From NCBI GenBank assembly GCA_000716465.1, contig JNWL01000021.1, positions 41,408-105,407 on the forward strand: a stretch of 64,000 nucleotides of DNA, read 5' to 3'. Origin of the DNA: Streptomyces bikiniensis (GTDB lineage Bacteria > Actinomycetota > Actinomycetes > Streptomycetales > Streptomycetaceae). Shown one piece after another: positions 51,964-62,762 of the stretch. Under the pieces are notes generated by a model. It was not told the origin of the DNA, searched no databases, and worked only from the letters and a program-made list of their open reading frames with translations. Each line of letters begins with the position of its first letter. The stretch's first letter is position 1. The position numbers were made by a program, and so were the translations under genes.

Positions 51964-53410
51964 TCCGCAGACGGACGGCGGGGGGCCCGGTCCTTCTCGA
52001 CACCGGGCCCCCCCCCCCGCCCTGCGCCCCGCGGTAGTCGGGGTCGACGTCCTGGGAGGTCCCGGCCCAGTAGACCCGGTGGTCCGCCGTGAGGTGGGCG
52101 AGGAGCGAGACGTCCGTCTCCACGCTCACCCCCTTCGGCACCGTCGCCAGCGCCGCCCGCGCCTGCGCGACCCGCGCGTCCGCCCGGTACGTCTCCGGCT
52201 TCGTCAGCTCCCGCAGCGGCAGGTGCGCGGCGAGCGCGAGCGCGACCGCCGTCGCCACCGGGACGACGACCCTCCCGTACGAGACGAGCCAGGCGCGCGG
52301 CGAGGTGCGCACCGCGCGGGCGCCGTCCACCAGGGCCAGGAAGACGACCGGCATGAGGATCGCGCTGTAGTGCCAGAGCATGCCCCAGTGGTTGGGGTCC
52401 TGGGAGAGGAAGCGCCAGCCCAGGGTCGGCAGGACGAGCAGGACCAGCGGGGAGCGCAGGGCGAGGAAGCCGGTGATCGCGAAGAGGTGGAGGACCATCT
52501 CCCAGCGGTCGCCGGAGGCGAGGGCGTCGCCGACGATCTGCCCGAAGGAGGTGTCGGCCCCCTCGCCGGTCTTCTCGATCTTGGACCAGTAGTCGTACTG
52601 GCCGAGGCTGCTCGCCGCCGGGATCAGGACGAGGACCGTGAGGGCGAAGGCGGCGACGCCGAAGGCGGCCAGGGCGGCGCCGAGCCGCCGGCTCCCCTTG
52701 AGGAAGAGGACCGCGCCGACCATGGCGACGGTGAGCCCCATGTCCTCCTTGACCAGGATCAGCGGGACCGCCCAGGAGGCGGCCAGGGACCAGCGGCCGA
52801 GGATCAGGGCCCGGCAGGTCAGGGCGAGCAGCGGGACGGCGAAGGCGATCTCGTGGAAGTCGGACTTCACCGCCTCCTGGAGCCCCCAGGAGAGCCCGTA
52901 CGCGATCGCGAGCCCGAGGCCGGCGGCCCGGCTGCCGAGCACCTGCTGCGCGGTGCGGCCGACGACGACGGACGAGGCGGCGAAGAGCGCGGCCTGCGCG
53001 AAGAGCAGGGCGACCGGCGAGGGCCAGATCCAGTACAGCGGCGCGAGCAGGGCGGTGACCGGGCTGAAGTGGTCCCCGAGGATCGGGAAGCCGGGCCCCT
53101 TTATGTCGACGATCGGGGCCCGGAACTCGGCGTACGCGCGGACGGACTGCCCGAAGATCCCGAGGTCCCAGGAGGGGGTGCGGAAGTGCGCGTACTGCAC
53201 CCAGGAGTAGAGGAAGTAGAGCGCGCAGAGGACGCCCGCGACGATCAGGTACGGGCGGAGGGGGGCGGGCGCGAGGCCGGTCGGCGCCCCGGCACCGGCC
53301 GCGTCCGGGGCCTCCGCGGCCTCCGGGGCGCTCGCCGGGGCGGGAATGCCGGCGGCGGGGGCGCCGGCGCCGACGGCCTCCTCGGGGGACTTGTTCCCTA
53401 CGTCCAACAT
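51938..53410 (-). CDS. DUF2079 polytopic membrane protein
   Basis: A 490-aa protein with about ten helices. FRTPSWDLGIFGQSVRAYAE, VDIKGPGFPILGDHFSPVTA and GLQEAVKSDFHEIAFAVPLL mark DUF2079, a GT-C glycosyltransferase-like family. ATG at 53408-53410. The C-terminus reads through a C11 tract (GAQGGGGGPVSRRTGPPAVR) and overlaps the convergent gene by 26 bp; the last 25 residues are probably not part of the domain. Confidence 0.85.
   Translation of the reverse strand: MLDVGNKSPEEAVGAGAPAAGIPAPASAPEAAEAPDAAGAGAPTGLAPAPLRPYLIVAGVLCALYFLYSWVQYAHFRTPSWDLGIFGQSVRAYAEFRAPIVDIKGPGFPILGDHFSPVTALLAPLYWIWPSPVALLFAQAALFAASSVVVGRTAQQVLGSRAAGLGLAIAYGLSWGLQEAVKSDFHEIAFAVPLLALTCRALILGRWSLAASWAVPLILVKEDMGLTVAMVGAVLFLKGSRRLGAALAAFGVAAFALTVLVLIPAASSLGQYDYWSKIEKTGEGADTSFGQIVGDALASGDRWEMVLHLFAITGFLALRSPLVLLVLPTLGWRFLSQDPNHWGMLWHYSAILMPVVFLALVDGARAVRTSPRAWLVSYGRVVVPVATAVALALAAHLPLRELTKPETYRADARVAQARAALATVPKGVSVETDVSLLAHLTADHRVYWAGTSQDVDPDYRGAQGGGGGPVSRRTGPPAVRLRISTAACCG
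51980..52018. terminator. Terminator hairpin with C11 tract
   Basis: GGGGGGCCCGGT (51980-51991) pairs with ACCGGGCCCCCC (52002-52013), loop of 10. The right arm runs into an 11-C homopolymer (52008-52018). Confidence 0.8.
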
Positions 53411-53497
53411 CACGCCCTCATTACCGGCGGCCGACAGAAGAGCAACCCATTAGAACAGAGACCGCCCGATCGACTGATCCACCGACGCGACGCGGAC

Positions 53498-53528
53498 GGC
53501 CCGCCGCCCCGGGGAGGGACGGCGGGCC
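53498..53528 (-). terminator. purH terminator
   Basis: GGCCCGCCG (53498-53506) and CGGCGGGCC (53520-53528), 23 bp after the purH stop. Confidence 0.8.
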
Positions 53529-53550
53529 GTTCGCGTCACGCGGACGCGGG

Positions 53551-55116
53551 TCAGTGGAAGAAGTGGCGGGTGCCCGTGAAGTACATCGTCACGCCGGCCT
53601 TGGCCGCCGCCTCGACGACCAGCTCGTCGCGGACCGAGCCGCCGGGCTGCACGACCGCCTTCACGCCGGCCGCGGTGAGGATCTCCAGGCCGTCCGGGAA
53701 GGGGAAGAAGGCGTCGGAGGCGGCGTACGAGCCGCGCGCCCGCTCCTCACCCGCCCGCTCGACGGCCAGCTTGGCGGAGTCGACGCGGTTGACCTGGCCC
53801 ATGCCGACGCCGACCGAGGCGCCGCCCTTGGCGAGCAGGATCGCGTTGGACTTGACCGCGCGGCAGGCCTTCCAGGCGAAGGACAGCTCGGCCAGCTCCT
53901 CGGCGGAGAGGGCGTCGCCGGTGGCGAGGGTCCAGTTCGCCGGGTCGTCGCCGTCGGCCTGGAGGCGGTCGGTGACCTGGAGCAGCGCGCCGCCGTCGAC
54001 CGGCTTGACCTCGACCGGGTTGGCCGGGGCGCCCTCGGCGCGCAGCACGCGGATGTTCTTCTTCCTGGCCAGGACCTCGACCGCGCCGTCCTCGTAGGCC
54101 GGGGCGACGATGACCTCGGTGAAGATCTCCGCGACCTGCTCGGCCAGCTCGACCGTCACCGGACGGTTGACGGCGATGACGCCGCCGAACGCGGACAGCG
54201 GGTCGCAGGCGTGCGCCTTGCGGTGGGCCTCGGCGACGTCGGCGCCGATCGCGATGCCGCACGGGTTGGCGTGCTTGATGATCGCGACGCAGGGCTCGTC
54301 GTGGTCGTACGCGGCCCGGCGCGCGGCGTCGGTGTCCGTGTAGTTGTTGTACGACATCTCCTTGCCGTGCAGCTGCTCCGCCTCGGCGAGGCCGCCCGTG
54401 CCGTCGACGTAGAGGGCGGCGCCCTGGTGCGGGTTCTCGCCGTACCGCAGGACGTTCTTCCGCTCGTACGTGGCGCCCAGGAAGCCCGGGAAGCCGCTGT
54501 CGTCGGCCGCCGCATAGTCGTCCGCGAACCAGGAGGCGACGGCCACGTCGTAGGCGGCCGTGTGCCGGAAGGCCTCGCCCGCGAGCCGCTTGCGGGCGGT
54601 CAGGTCGAAGCCGCCGGACCGGACGGCGGCGAGCACGTCGCCGTACCGCTCCGGGCTGGTGACGATGGCCACGGACGGGTGGTTCTTCGCGGCGGCGCGG
54701 ACCATGGAGGGGCCGCCGATGTCGATCTGCTCGACGCACTCGTCCGGGGTGGCGCCGGAGGCGACCGTCTCGCGGAACGGGTAGAGGTTCACGACGACCA
54801 GGTCGAACGGCTCCACGCCGAGCTCCGCGAGCTGCTCGCGGTGCGACTCCAGGCGCAGGTCGGCGAGGATGCCGGCGTGCACGCGCGGGTGGAGGGTCTT
54901 GACGCGCCCGTCCAGGCACTCGGGGAAGCCGGTCAGCTCCTCGACCTTGGTGACGGGAACGCCGGCCGCGGCGATCTTCCCGGCGGTGGAGCCGGTGGAG
55001 ACGAGCTCGACACCGGCCTCGTGCAGGCCGCGGGCCAGGTCTTCGAGCCCCGTCTTGTCGTAGACGCTGACCAGCGCGCGGCGGATGGGCTTAACGGTGT
55101 CCGTGTTCACCGACAT
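53551..55116 (-). CDS. purH: Bifunctional AICAR transformylase/IMP cyclohydrolase
   Basis: A 521-aa two-domain enzyme of the last two IMP steps. The MGS-like cyclohydrolase domain (residues 1-150) has [20 protein letters not shown] and [17 protein letters not shown]. The transformylase domain has [42 protein letters not shown] and [19 protein letters not shown] at 55114-55116. Its first 26 bp overlap purN. Confidence 0.97.
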   Translation of the reverse strand: MSVNTDTVKPIRRALVSVYDKTGLEDLARGLHEAGVELVSTGSTAGKIAAAGVPVTKVEELTGFPECLDGRVKTLHPRVHAGILADLRLESHREQLAELGVEPFDLVVVNLYPFRETVASGATPDECVEQIDIGGPSMVRAAAKNHPSVAIVTSPERYGDVLAAVRSGGFDLTARKRLAGEAFRHTAAYDVAVASWFADDYAAADDSGFPGFLGATYERKNVLRYGENPHQGAALYVDGTGGLAEAEQLHGKEMSYNNYTDTDAARRAAYDHDEPCVAIIKHANPCGIAIGADVAEAHRKAHACDPLSAFGGVIAVNRPVTVELAEQVAEIFTEVIVAPAYEDGAVEVLARKKNIRVLRAEGAPANPVEVKPVDGGALLQVTDRLQADGDDPANWTLATGDALSAEELAELSFAWKACRAVKSNAILLAKGGASVGVGMGQVNRVDSAKLAVERAGEERARGSYAASDAFFPFPDGLEILTAAGVKAVVQPGGSVRDELVVEAAAKAGVTMYFTGTRHFFH

Positions 55117-55720
55117 GAACCTTTCGTCCCTCAATGCGGTAGCCGTGCCGGGCGAGACGCCCCACGACGTCGACGAGCAGCGAGCGCTCGACTTCCTTGA
55201 TGCGCTCGTGCAGAGCGGCTTCATCGTCCGTCTCCCGCACCTCGACCACGCCCTGGGCGATGATCGGGCCGGTGTCGACGCCGTCGTCGACGAAGTGGAC
55301 GGTGCACCCGGTGACCTTCGCGCCGTACGCGAGGGCGTCGCGCACCCCGTGGGCACCGGGAAAACTGGGGAGCAGGGCCGGGTGGGTGTTGACGACCCGG
55401 CCGTCGAAGCGGGCGAGGAACTCCTTGCCGACGATCTTCATGAAGCCGGCCGAGACGACGAGGTCCGGCTCGTACGCGGCGGTGGCCTCCGTCAGGGCGC
55501 GGTCCCACTCCTCGCGGCTCGCGTGGTCCTTCACCCGGCACACGAAGGTCGGGAGCCCGGCGCGCTCGGCGCGCTCCAGACCGGCGATCCCGTCGCGGTC
55601 GGCGCCGACGGCGACGATCTCGGCGCCGTACCCCTCGGGGTCGGCGGCGACGGCGTCGAGGAGGGCCTGCAGGTTGGTACCGGAACCGGAGACCAGGACG
55701 ACGAGGCGGGCGGCAGCCAC
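55091..55720 (-). CDS. purN: GAR transformylase
   Basis: A 209-aa enzyme: [20 protein letters not shown], then [20 protein letters not shown] with the catalytic Asn-His region and [18 protein letters not shown] with the Asp. It transfers formyl from 10-formyl-THF to GAR. GTG at 55718-55720 with GGAAAGAG. Upstream of and overlapping purH, so the two are one operon. Confidence 0.95.
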   Translation of the reverse strand: MAAARLVVLVSGSGTNLQALLDAVAADPEGYGAEIVAVGADRDGIAGLERAERAGLPTFVCRVKDHASREEWDRALTEATAAYEPDLVVSAGFMKIVGKEFLARFDGRVVNTHPALLPSFPGAHGVRDALAYGAKVTGCTVHFVDDGVDTGPIIAQGVVEVRETDDEAALHERIKEVERSLLVDVVGRLARHGYRIEGRKVHVGEHGHR

Positions 55721-55930
55721 TGGGTCACTCTTTCCGTGGTGTTTGTGCGGTCGTACGAACGAATCGTGTCGCTCGATACGGGGAACCCTACGAATGGCTC
55801 GACCGTCAGCAACGATACCGGCACACCGGACGGCCCCCACGGGACGGGGGCGAGGCAGGGCGGTAGCGTCAGGGTCCGACGCCGGACGCGCACCGGGCCG
55901 GTCGGGGGCCGGGACGGGGCCGGGCGGCGT

Positions 55931-55968
55931 GCAGACAGACGCAGACAGACGCAGACAGACGCAGACAG
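55931..55968. repeat. 10-bp tandem repeat GCAGACAGAC
   Basis: Four near-perfect units of GCAGACAGAC, period exactly 10, in the 316-bp gap between purN and the divergent gene at 56037. The rest of that gap has no gene that I can support. Confidence 0.9.
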
Positions 55969-56036
55969 CAGTCGAGACACAGCGGAGACCACGGGTGCGG
56001 CCGTGGTCGAGACGACAGAGGGAAGACGTTCAGCAG

Positions 56037-56819
56037 ATGCCGGAACGCCAGTCCACGGACGACAACAACCCGTTCGCGCCGCCGCCCGAGGGCCGGCCGG
56101 ACCAGCCGTGGCAGCCGCGGCGACCGGAGGGCTCGGGCGGCGACGCGTCCGGGACTCCCGACCCGCCGGGCCCCTCGGACCCGTCCGGCGCGTCCGGCGC
56201 GTCCGACGGGCGCTGGAGCCCGCGCCAGCCGGGGCCCTCGGGGGACGGCTTCGGCCGCGGACCCGAGCGCCAGGGCGGCCAGGGGGGTCAGGGCGGGTCG
56301 GGACAGGGCGGGTCCGGGCGCGGCCCGGGGCTCCGCTGGGACCCGACGGACCCGGCGCAGCGGCGGGCGCGGTACGCGATCCTCGCCGGCATGTGGGGGT
56401 TCTTCTTCGCCCTCTTCGAGATCCCGGAGCTGGCCCTGCTCCTCGGCTCCCTCGGCCTCTATTGGGCGATCAGCTCGCTGCGCGCCAAGCCGAAGGGGGA
56501 CGGACGGCAGGCGGCGGAGGGGACCGGCGGGGCCGCCGGGGTGTCGTCGGCGTCACAGCCGGCGTCCCAGCCCTCGCGGACTCCGGGGCGGGGCGCCTCC
56601 CCGGCGCCCGCCCCGCTGCGGGCGATGCGGACGGCCGCGATCAGCGGCCTGGTCGCGTCGAGCGTGGCCCTGGCGATCGTGGCGGGCGGCTTCACGATGC
56701 AGCTCGTCTACCGGGACTTCTACGAGTGCCGGGACGACGCCCTCACCCAGGCGGGCCGGCTGGCCTGCAACGACCTCCTGCCGAAGCCGCTGCGGGCGGG
56801 CTTCGGGGTCCGGGAGTAG
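56037..56819 (+). CDS. Disordered-head three-helix membrane protein
   Basis: A 260-aa protein. About 105 residues of Pro/Gly/Ser-rich disorder precede helices [40 protein letters not shown] and [21 protein letters not shown] Cys-containing extracellular end ([20 protein letters not shown]) follows. Family not recognised. ATG at 56037 with GGGAAGACG. Confidence 0.8.
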   Translation: MPERQSTDDNNPFAPPPEGRPDQPWQPRRPEGSGGDASGTPDPPGPSDPSGASGASDGRWSPRQPGPSGDGFGRGPERQGGQGGQGGSGQGGSGRGPGLRWDPTDPAQRRARYAILAGMWGFFFALFEIPELALLLGSLGLYWAISSLRAKPKGDGRQAAEGTGGAAGVSSASQPASQPSRTPGRGASPAPAPLRAMRTAAISGLVASSVALAIVAGGFTMQLVYRDFYECRDDALTQAGRLACNDLLPKPLRAGFGVRE

Positions 56820-56825
56820 CGGGAC

Positions 56826-58514
56826 TCACGCGGCGCCGGGGCCCTCGGAGTCCTGCTCCGGCCGTGGCTCCGGTTTCGACTCCGGCTCCGGCTCCGGCTG
56901 TGGCTGCGGGTGCGGCTGTGGCTGCGGGTGCGGCTGTGGCTGCGGGTGCGGCTGTGGCTGCGGCTCCGGTTTCGTGGCGGGCTCCCAGGCCGCCGGGAGG
57001 AAGTCGTACGGCTCGTAGCCGGTGTCCCCGAAGGGATCCCCGTACAGGTCGTCGTACGGATCGCTGTCGTACGGACCCCTGCCGTACGGACCCCTGCCGT
57101 ACGGGTCGGCGCCGGGCCCCGGGAGCCCCGGGGCCGCTCCGGTCCGCTGGGCCAGGAGCCGGAACCGGTTCCGGGCCCGGCCACGGTCCCGGTCACGGAG
57201 CCGCACCCACTTCAGGGAGGGCATCCGGGAGGGCTTCCCGCCGACGGTGGCGCCCTCCCCCGTCTCCGGCTCCGGCTCCATGGGGTCCGGGGCGGCCGGG
57301 ACGGGGGCCGGTACGCGCTTCGGCCGCGGGGAGCGGCGGCCCCAGGCCCGTACCCCCAGCGCCGTCGGAACGCCCGCGCAGGCCCCCCACAGCAGCGCCG
57401 CGGCACCCGCCTGCCACCACACCGGGCCGAACGCGGCCAGCCGGCCGGAGCCCAGCGGGCCGCCCGCCGCCCCCGCGAGGGCGGCGACGGCCGCCGCGCA
57501 CGCCCCGGCCGCGCCCAGGGCCGTCAGCACCGTGTCCCGGACGGTCCAGGTCCGCGCCGAGCGGCCCACCCGGCGCCCCAGGAGCAGGGCCGCGGCCAGC
57601 GGGACCGCCGCGGCCGACCAGTGGAGCCAGGTGCCGCGCCCCTCGGCGGGCACCGCCGCCAGGAGCGGGAAGGGCGGTACGGCCGGGTCCCCGGCGAGGC
57701 CCAGCGGGGTCGCGAGGGCGCCCGTGCCGAGGGAGAAGCCGGGCCCGAGGCCGTACGCGGCCCCCCACACGGCGGCGTTCGGCAGCAGTGCCAGGACGAG
57801 CAGCAGAACGGCCGCCCGGCCCGACCACTCCCCCGCCAGGCCCAGGAACAGGGCCTGTGCCCGGTCCGCGCGCAGGGCCAGCGAGATCGCCGCGGCCGCC
57901 GCGCCGCCGACGAGCAGCGTCACGAGGCCGAGCCCGGCCGCGCTCGGGAGGACCGCCCACCGCTGCCCGGGGAACGGGCGGCCGAGCGCCGTCCAGGCCC
58001 CCGCCGCCGCCGCGCAGGCGACGACGGCCGGCGGCCAGAGACCGGCCGTGACCAGGTCGGCGGGCAGCGGTCCGCCCTCGCTGTGGAGCACCACCGCCGC
58101 CGTGACCAGCAGGTATCCCCCGGCCACGGCGCCGATCGCGCCGCTCGGGGAGGGGCGCGGCCGGTTCCGGCCGCCGGCGCCCGGGTCGAGGGTGTCGCGG
58201 GCCGCCCGGTGGACGAGCCAGACGGGCAGGGCGGTGAGGAGGAGCGGGACGACGCCGAGGGGCGCGGGCAGGTCGGAGAGGGTGTCCGTACGGATCAGGT
58301 CCACGCCGTGGGCGAGCAGCCAGAGCCCGGCGGCGGCGTGCAGGACGTCGTGGGGGCCGCCGTCGGGGAACGGGGAGCTGATCCAGGCCGCGATCACCAG
58401 GACCGCGAGGGCGCCGAGGCCCAGTCCGGCGGCGACCCCGCCCCGGACGCAGGCGGCGGCGAGCGCGGCGGAGCGGCCGCCCTGGACCAGGGGATGCTCG
58501 GTCACGTGGGTCAC
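56826..58514 (-). CDS. DUF6350 polytopic membrane protein
   Basis: A 562-aa protein with about ten helices (starting [20 protein letters not shown], later [20 protein letters not shown]). DUF6350 proteins are conserved in streptomycetes next to purN/purH; function unknown. The cytosolic tail is repetitive: [15 protein letters not shown] and three PQPQPH units. GTG at 58512-58514 with GGGAG is the start. Confidence 0.88.
   Translation of the reverse strand: MTHVTEHPLVQGGRSAALAAACVRGGVAAGLGLGALAVLVIAAWISSPFPDGGPHDVLHAAAGLWLLAHGVDLIRTDTLSDLPAPLGVVPLLLTALPVWLVHRAARDTLDPGAGGRNRPRPSPSGAIGAVAGGYLLVTAAVVLHSEGGPLPADLVTAGLWPPAVVACAAAAGAWTALGRPFPGQRWAVLPSAAGLGLVTLLVGGAAAAAISLALRADRAQALFLGLAGEWSGRAAVLLLVLALLPNAAVWGAAYGLGPGFSLGTGALATPLGLAGDPAVPPFPLLAAVPAEGRGTWLHWSAAAVPLAAALLLGRRVGRSARTWTVRDTVLTALGAAGACAAAVAALAGAAGGPLGSGRLAAFGPVWWQAGAAALLWGACAGVPTALGVRAWGRRSPRPKRVPAPVPAAPDPMEPEPETGEGATVGGKPSRMPSLKWVRLRDRDRGRARNRFRLLAQRTGAAPGLPGPGADPYGRGPYGRGPYDSDPYDDLYGDPFGDTGYEPYDFLPAAWEPATKPEPQPQPHPQPQPHPQPQPHPQPQPEPEPESKPEPRPEQDSEGPGAA
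56905..56965. repeat. 18-bp tandem repeat coding PQPQPH
   Basis: GCGGCTGTGGCTGCGGGT is repeated three times plus a part, in frame in the DUF6350 tail. Confidence 0.85.
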
Positions 58515-58633
58515 GGGGCCATGCTCCCAACGACACGCGCTTTCGCCGCGTAACGGGCAAACATCCGTTGTGTCGCCCAAGATACGTTTATGTACTTTTC
58601 CGCCCAGAGAAGCTCTGCGGGAGGTCGACGCCC

Positions 58634-60121
58634 ATGAGCCGGAGCACCGCGGATTCCACCCCCTCCGCCACCCTGCCGACCCCCAAGGAGCGGCGCCGGT
58701 TGCGCGAGGCCCTCGCCCTGAGCGAGGAGCAGGTCGCCGAGGCCTTGGGCGTCACGAAAGCCACGGTCAAGGCGTGGGAGAACGGGCGCTCGGCGCCCCG
58801 CGGACGCAAGCGCGAGGCGTACGCGAAGCTGCTGCTCGGCACGGGCGGCCCGTCCCCTGCGCCCGCCCCCGCCGGGGGGACCGGGACACGACGGCCGGAA
58901 GCGCGGCCCCCCGTGCCCGGGACGAAAGCGACGCCCGAGCCGGCCACGGCCCCCGGCCCGGGAGCGGCCCCTGGCCCGGGAGCGGCGTCCGAACCGGGAG
59001 CCGCGTCCGGATCCGGCGCCGCGTCCGAGCCCGGAGCCACGTCCGAACCCGAAACCGCGTCCGAACCCGGAGCCGCGTCCGAGCCCGGAGCCGCGTCCGG
59101 GCCGGAAACGGCCGTCGCAAGCGCCGGGGTCACTCCTTCGGCCCCCTCCTCCCCTGTCTCTTCCCGGCGCCCCGCCGGCGACCGGGTCCGGGGCGCGGAC
59201 GGGCGGGACGCCGAGCCGACCCGGGTCCTTCCTCCCGTACCGGCCGGTGACGGGGTCTCCATGCCGGCGGAGCGCCTGAAACCGGGCGCGCCGGAGGAGG
59301 CGGACGCCGCGCCGGGCCTCACCCCCGAAGAGGCGTTCGACGCGCTCTACGCGCACGCCGCGCCCGGCCTCGTCCATCAGACGTTCTTGCTCACCGGCCG
59401 CCGGGCGCTCTCCCGGGAGAGCGTCGAGCGCGCCTTCCAGCAGGCGTGGCAGCGCTGGCCCGAGGTCGCGGTCGACGCGGACCCGGTGGGCTGGGTGCGG
59501 GCGGCGGCGTACGAGTACGCCCTCTCCCCCTGGCACCGGCTGCGCCGCGCCCACAAGCACCCCGACGCCCCTTCGGCCGAGGCGGGCCGGCGGGGACAGG
59601 AGCTGCTCTCCGCGCTGCTCGAACTGCCGCCGCCGTACCGCCGCACCGTGCTGCTCTACGACGGCCTCGGCCTCGACCTGCCGGACACGGCGGCCGAGAC
59701 GGAGGCGAGCACCCCCGCCGCCGCCAACCGGCTGCTGCACGCGCGCACGGTCCTCGGCCGGAAGGACCCCGACCTCGCCGAGCCCGAGGAGCTGCGCCGG
59801 CGGCTGGACGCGCTGGTCGCGGAGGAGCCGGTGGCGGACCTCCCGGCGGCCCGCGCGGTCCGGACCGGCAGCGAGCACCGGATCCGCACCTGGACGCGGG
59901 CGGTGGTCGGCGTGACGGCGGTCCTCGTCGCGATGACCGGTTTCACGGCCGTGACCGCGCCGACCCGGTACGTCCCGGTGAACGCGCCGGGCGAGACCGT
60001 CAACGGGGTGCCGGTGCGCGGCGGCCCGGAGAAGCTCAGGCCCGAGGACCTGGAGCTCCGCGACCGGCTGCGCTCCGAACCGAACCCGGGCCCCGAGCGC
60101 CTGGTCCCGGTGGCCGGGTGA
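58634..60121 (+). CDS. HTH, sigma-like and membrane-anchor fusion protein
   Basis: A 495-aa protein. Residues 15-60 are an XRE-type HTH ([20 protein letters not shown], then [20 protein letters not shown]). An Ala/Glu/Pro/Gly repeat linker follows ([16 protein letters not shown]). The middle resembles ECF sigma regions 2 and 4: [40 protein letters not shown] and [20 protein letters not shown]. Near the C-terminus a helix ([20 protein letters not shown]) crosses the membrane. ATG with GGGAGGTCGACGCCC. The role is unproved; a membrane-bound regulator is my inference. Confidence 0.8.
   Translation: MSRSTADSTPSATLPTPKERRRLREALALSEEQVAEALGVTKATVKAWENGRSAPRGRKREAYAKLLLGTGGPSPAPAPAGGTGTRRPEARPPVPGTKATPEPATAPGPGAAPGPGAASEPGAASGSGAASEPGATSEPETASEPGAASEPGAASGPETAVASAGVTPSAPSSPVSSRRPAGDRVRGADGRDAEPTRVLPPVPAGDGVSMPAERLKPGAPEEADAAPGLTPEEAFDALYAHAAPGLVHQTFLLTGRRALSRESVERAFQQAWQRWPEVAVDADPVGWVRAAAYEYALSPWHRLRRAHKHPDAPSAEAGRRGQELLSALLELPPPYRRTVLLYDGLGLDLPDTAAETEASTPAAANRLLHARTVLGRKDPDLAEPEELRRRLDALVAEEPVADLPAARAVRTGSEHRIRTWTRAVVGVTAVLVAMTGFTAVTAPTRYVPVNAPGETVNGVPVRGGPEKLRPEDLELRDRLRSEPNPGPERLVPVAG
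58960..59105. repeat. 18-bp repeats in the fusion-protein linker
   Basis: Degenerate units of GAGCCCGGAGCCGCGTCC repeat seven or eight times and encode EPGAAS. Confidence 0.8.
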
Positions 60122-60135
60122 CCACCCGTTCGCGA

Positions 60136-60210
60136 ACAAGCCCGTACGCGAGTGGCTCCGTACGCCAGTGGGCCCGTACGCGCATGGGCCCGTACACGCG
60201 TGGGCCCCGC
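60136..60210. repeat. Degenerate GGGCCCGTACGCG repeats
   Basis: Four copies of a 16-19-bp unit (CCGTACGCGAGTGGCT, CCGTACGCCAGTGGGC, CCGTACGCGCATGGGC, CCGTACACGCGTGGGC) precede the terminator. Confidence 0.75.
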
Positions 60211-60247
60211 CCCCGCCCGGTTTCCCGGGAGGGGCGGGGCCCACGCG
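60197..60247. terminator. Bidirectional terminator before sucD
   Basis: CGCGTGGGCCCCGCCCC (60197-60213) pairs perfectly over 17 bp with GGGGCGGGGCCCACGCG (60231-60247). Confidence 0.92.
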
Positions 60248-60266
60248 CTGTGCGGTGGCGGCGGCG

Positions 60267-61151
60267 TCAGCCCGCGAGGATCGCGCGCGCCAGCTTGGCC
60301 GTCTCGGTCGGGGTCTTGCCGACCTTGACGCCCGCGGCCTCCAGGGCCTCCTTCTTCGCCTGGGCGGTGCCGGAGGAGCCGGAGACGATGGCGCCGGCGT
60401 GGCCCATGGTCTTGCCCTCGGGCGCGGTGAAGCCCGCGACGTAGCCGACGACCGGCTTGGTGACGTTGGCCTTGATGAAGTCGGCCGCACGCTCCTCGGC
60501 GTCGCCGCCGATCTCGCCGATCATGACGATCAGGTCGGTCTCCGGGTCGGCCTCGAAGGCCGCCAGGGCGTCGATGTGCGTGGTGCCGATGACCGGGTCG
60601 CCACCGATGCCGACGGCGGACGAGAAGCCGATGTCACGGAGCTCGTACATCATCTGGTACGTCAGCGTGCCGGACTTCGAGACCAGGCCGATGCGGCCCG
60701 GCTTCGTGATGTCGCCCGGGATGATGCCGGCGTTGGACTGGCCCGGCGTGATGAGACCGGGGCAGTTCGGGCCGATGAGGCGGGTCTTGTTGCCCTTCTC
60801 CACGGCGTACGCGTAGAACGCGGCGGAGTCGTGGACGGCGATGCCCTCGGTGATGACGACCGCGAGGGGGATCTCGGCGTCGATGGCCTCGACGACGGCG
60901 GCCTTCGCGAAGGCCGGCGGCACGAAGAGGACCGAGACGTCGGCGCCGGTCTCCTTGATGGCCTCGGCGACGGTGCCGAAGACCGGCACCTCGGTGCCGT
61001 CGAAGTCGACCTTGGTGCCGGCCTTGCGCGGGTTCACGCCGCCGACGATGTTGGTGCCGTCACCCAGCATGAGCTTGGTGTGCTTCATGCCCGTGGCACC
61101 GGTCATGCCCTGGACGATGACCTTGCTGTCCTTGTTGAGGAAGATAGCCAT
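60267..61151 (-). CDS. sucD: Succinyl-CoA synthetase alpha subunit
   Basis: A 294-aa subunit. CoA-binding fold [40 protein letters not shown]; phosphohistidine loop [16 protein letters not shown] (His near residue 250). It forms succinate and NTP from succinyl-CoA with SucC. ATG at 61149-61151; 21 bp after sucC. Confidence 0.97.
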   Translation of the reverse strand: MAIFLNKDSKVIVQGMTGATGMKHTKLMLGDGTNIVGGVNPRKAGTKVDFDGTEVPVFGTVAEAIKETGADVSVLFVPPAFAKAAVVEAIDAEIPLAVVITEGIAVHDSAAFYAYAVEKGNKTRLIGPNCPGLITPGQSNAGIIPGDITKPGRIGLVSKSGTLTYQMMYELRDIGFSSAVGIGGDPVIGTTHIDALAAFEADPETDLIVMIGEIGGDAEERAADFIKANVTKPVVGYVAGFTAPEGKTMGHAGAIVSGSSGTAQAKKEALEAAGVKVGKTPTETAKLARAILAG

Positions 61152-61172
61152 GGCTCTGGTGTCCCTCGTCCC

Positions 61173-62351
61173 TTACTTCGCAGCCGCGAGCTCGGCGGCC
61201 TTGTCGGCCGCTCCGTCCATGGTGTCCACGCGCTGCACCAGCGGGTGGTTGGCGTCCGACAGGATCTTGCGACCCAGCTCGGCGTTGTTGCCGTCGAGGC
61301 GCACGACCAGCGGCTTGGTGACCTCCTCGCCCTTGGAGGCGAGGAGCTCCAGGGCCTGGACGATGCCGTTGGCGACCTCGTCGCAGGCGGTGATGCCGCC
61401 GAAGACGTTGACGAACACGGACTTGACGTCCGGGTCGCCCAGGATGATCTCCAGGCCGTTCGCCATGACCTCGGCGGAGGCGCCGCCGCCGATGTCGAGG
61501 AAGTTGGCGGGCTTCACGCCGCCGTGGTTCTCACCGGCGTACGCGACGACGTCCAGGGTCGACATGACCAGGCCGGCGCCGTTGCCGATGATGCCGACCT
61601 CGCCGTCGAGCTTGACGTAGTTGAGGCCCTTGGCCTTGGCCGCGGCCTCGAGCGGGTTGGCCGCCGCCTTGTCCTCCAGGGCCTCGTGCCCGGGCTGGCG
61701 GAAGTCGGCGTTCTCGTCGAGGGAGACCTTGCCGTCGAGGGCCAGGATGTCGCCGGAGGCGACCTTGGCCAGCGGGTTCACCTCGACGAGGAGCGCGTCC
61801 TCGGCGACGAAGGTGTCCCACAGGGTCACGAGGACCTCGGCGACCTTCTCGGCCACGTCGGCCGGGAACTGCGCCAGGGCCACGATCTCGCGGGCCTTCT
61901 CGATGTCGACGCCCTTGTTGGAGTCGACCGGCACCTTGGCGAGCTTCTCGGGGGTCGTCGCGGCGACCTCCTCGATGTCCATGCCGCCGGCGACGGAGGC
62001 CATCGCCAGGAAGGTGCGGTTGGTGCGGTCGAGGAGGTACGAGACGTAGTACTCCTCGACGATCTCCGGAGCGGTCTCCGCGATCATCACCTTGTGGACC
62101 GTGTGGCCCTTGATGTCCATCCCGAGGATGTCCGTCGCGCGGGCGACGGCCTCGTCCGGGGTGGCGGCCAGCTTCACGCCGCCGGCCTTGCCGCGGCCGC
62201 CGACCTTCACCTGCGCCTTGACGACCGACTTGCCGCCAAGACGCTCGGTGGCCTCGCGCGCCGCCTCAGGCGTGTCGATGACTTCACCGGCCAGCACCGG
62301 TACACCGTGCTTGGCGAAGAGGTCCCTCGCCTGGTACTCGAACAGGTCCAC
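61173..62351 (-). CDS. sucC: Succinyl-CoA synthetase beta subunit
   Basis: A 392-aa ATP-grasp subunit. [78 protein letters not shown] and [16 protein letters not shown] are present. GTG at 62349-62351 has AAGGGACGG upstream. First gene of sucCD. Confidence 0.97.
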   Translation of the reverse strand: MDLFEYQARDLFAKHGVPVLAGEVIDTPEAAREATERLGGKSVVKAQVKVGGRGKAGGVKLAATPDEAVARATDILGMDIKGHTVHKVMIAETAPEIVEEYYVSYLLDRTNRTFLAMASVAGGMDIEEVAATTPEKLAKVPVDSNKGVDIEKAREIVALAQFPADVAEKVAEVLVTLWDTFVAEDALLVEVNPLAKVASGDILALDGKVSLDENADFRQPGHEALEDKAAANPLEAAAKAKGLNYVKLDGEVGIIGNGAGLVMSTLDVVAYAGENHGGVKPANFLDIGGGASAEVMANGLEIILGDPDVKSVFVNVFGGITACDEVANGIVQALELLASKGEEVTKPLVVRLDGNNAELGRKILSDANHPLVQRVDTMDGAADKAAELAAAK

Positions 62352-62762
62352 GCGCGTCCGTCCCTTTTCTGATGATCGCGGTTCGTTGTCTGCGTGGGCG
62401 TGCCGCGGAGGGCAACGTGACTGCTCTGTCACAAGGGAGGCGTACACGGTGTCCGTGGACGCGGCATGTCCGTCTCGCAGGTTATCGCCGTGTGCCGTGG
62501 GTCCCTAAATCGCAGATCACAGGAGAGCGGTGATACGGGTCACAGGGCGTGAGGGCGGCGGGACCGTCCGCGGGGGTCGCGGGAGGGCGGCCCGCGGCGG
62601 TCGTGGCAGGCGGGGCCCGGGGTTCCGGCTGCTCACGGCGCGCGGGGCGGCGGAGTGAGGGGCGCCTCGAGGCCGCTGTGATATGGGACTCAGTCGCTCT
62701 CCGTCCACCCGTGCGAGTGGCCCGCGACGACGGATTCCGCACTCCGGGTCGCCCCGCGGAGG
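62352..62762. other. sucCD promoter region and spacer
   Basis: A 411-bp gap without a supported gene. GTGAC-N6-GTCAC (62417-62432), an inverted repeat with 5-bp arms, lies 66-81 bp upstream of the sucC start and resembles Crp-type sites. The rest is GC-rich spacer between the sucC and VWA genes. Confidence 0.4.
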
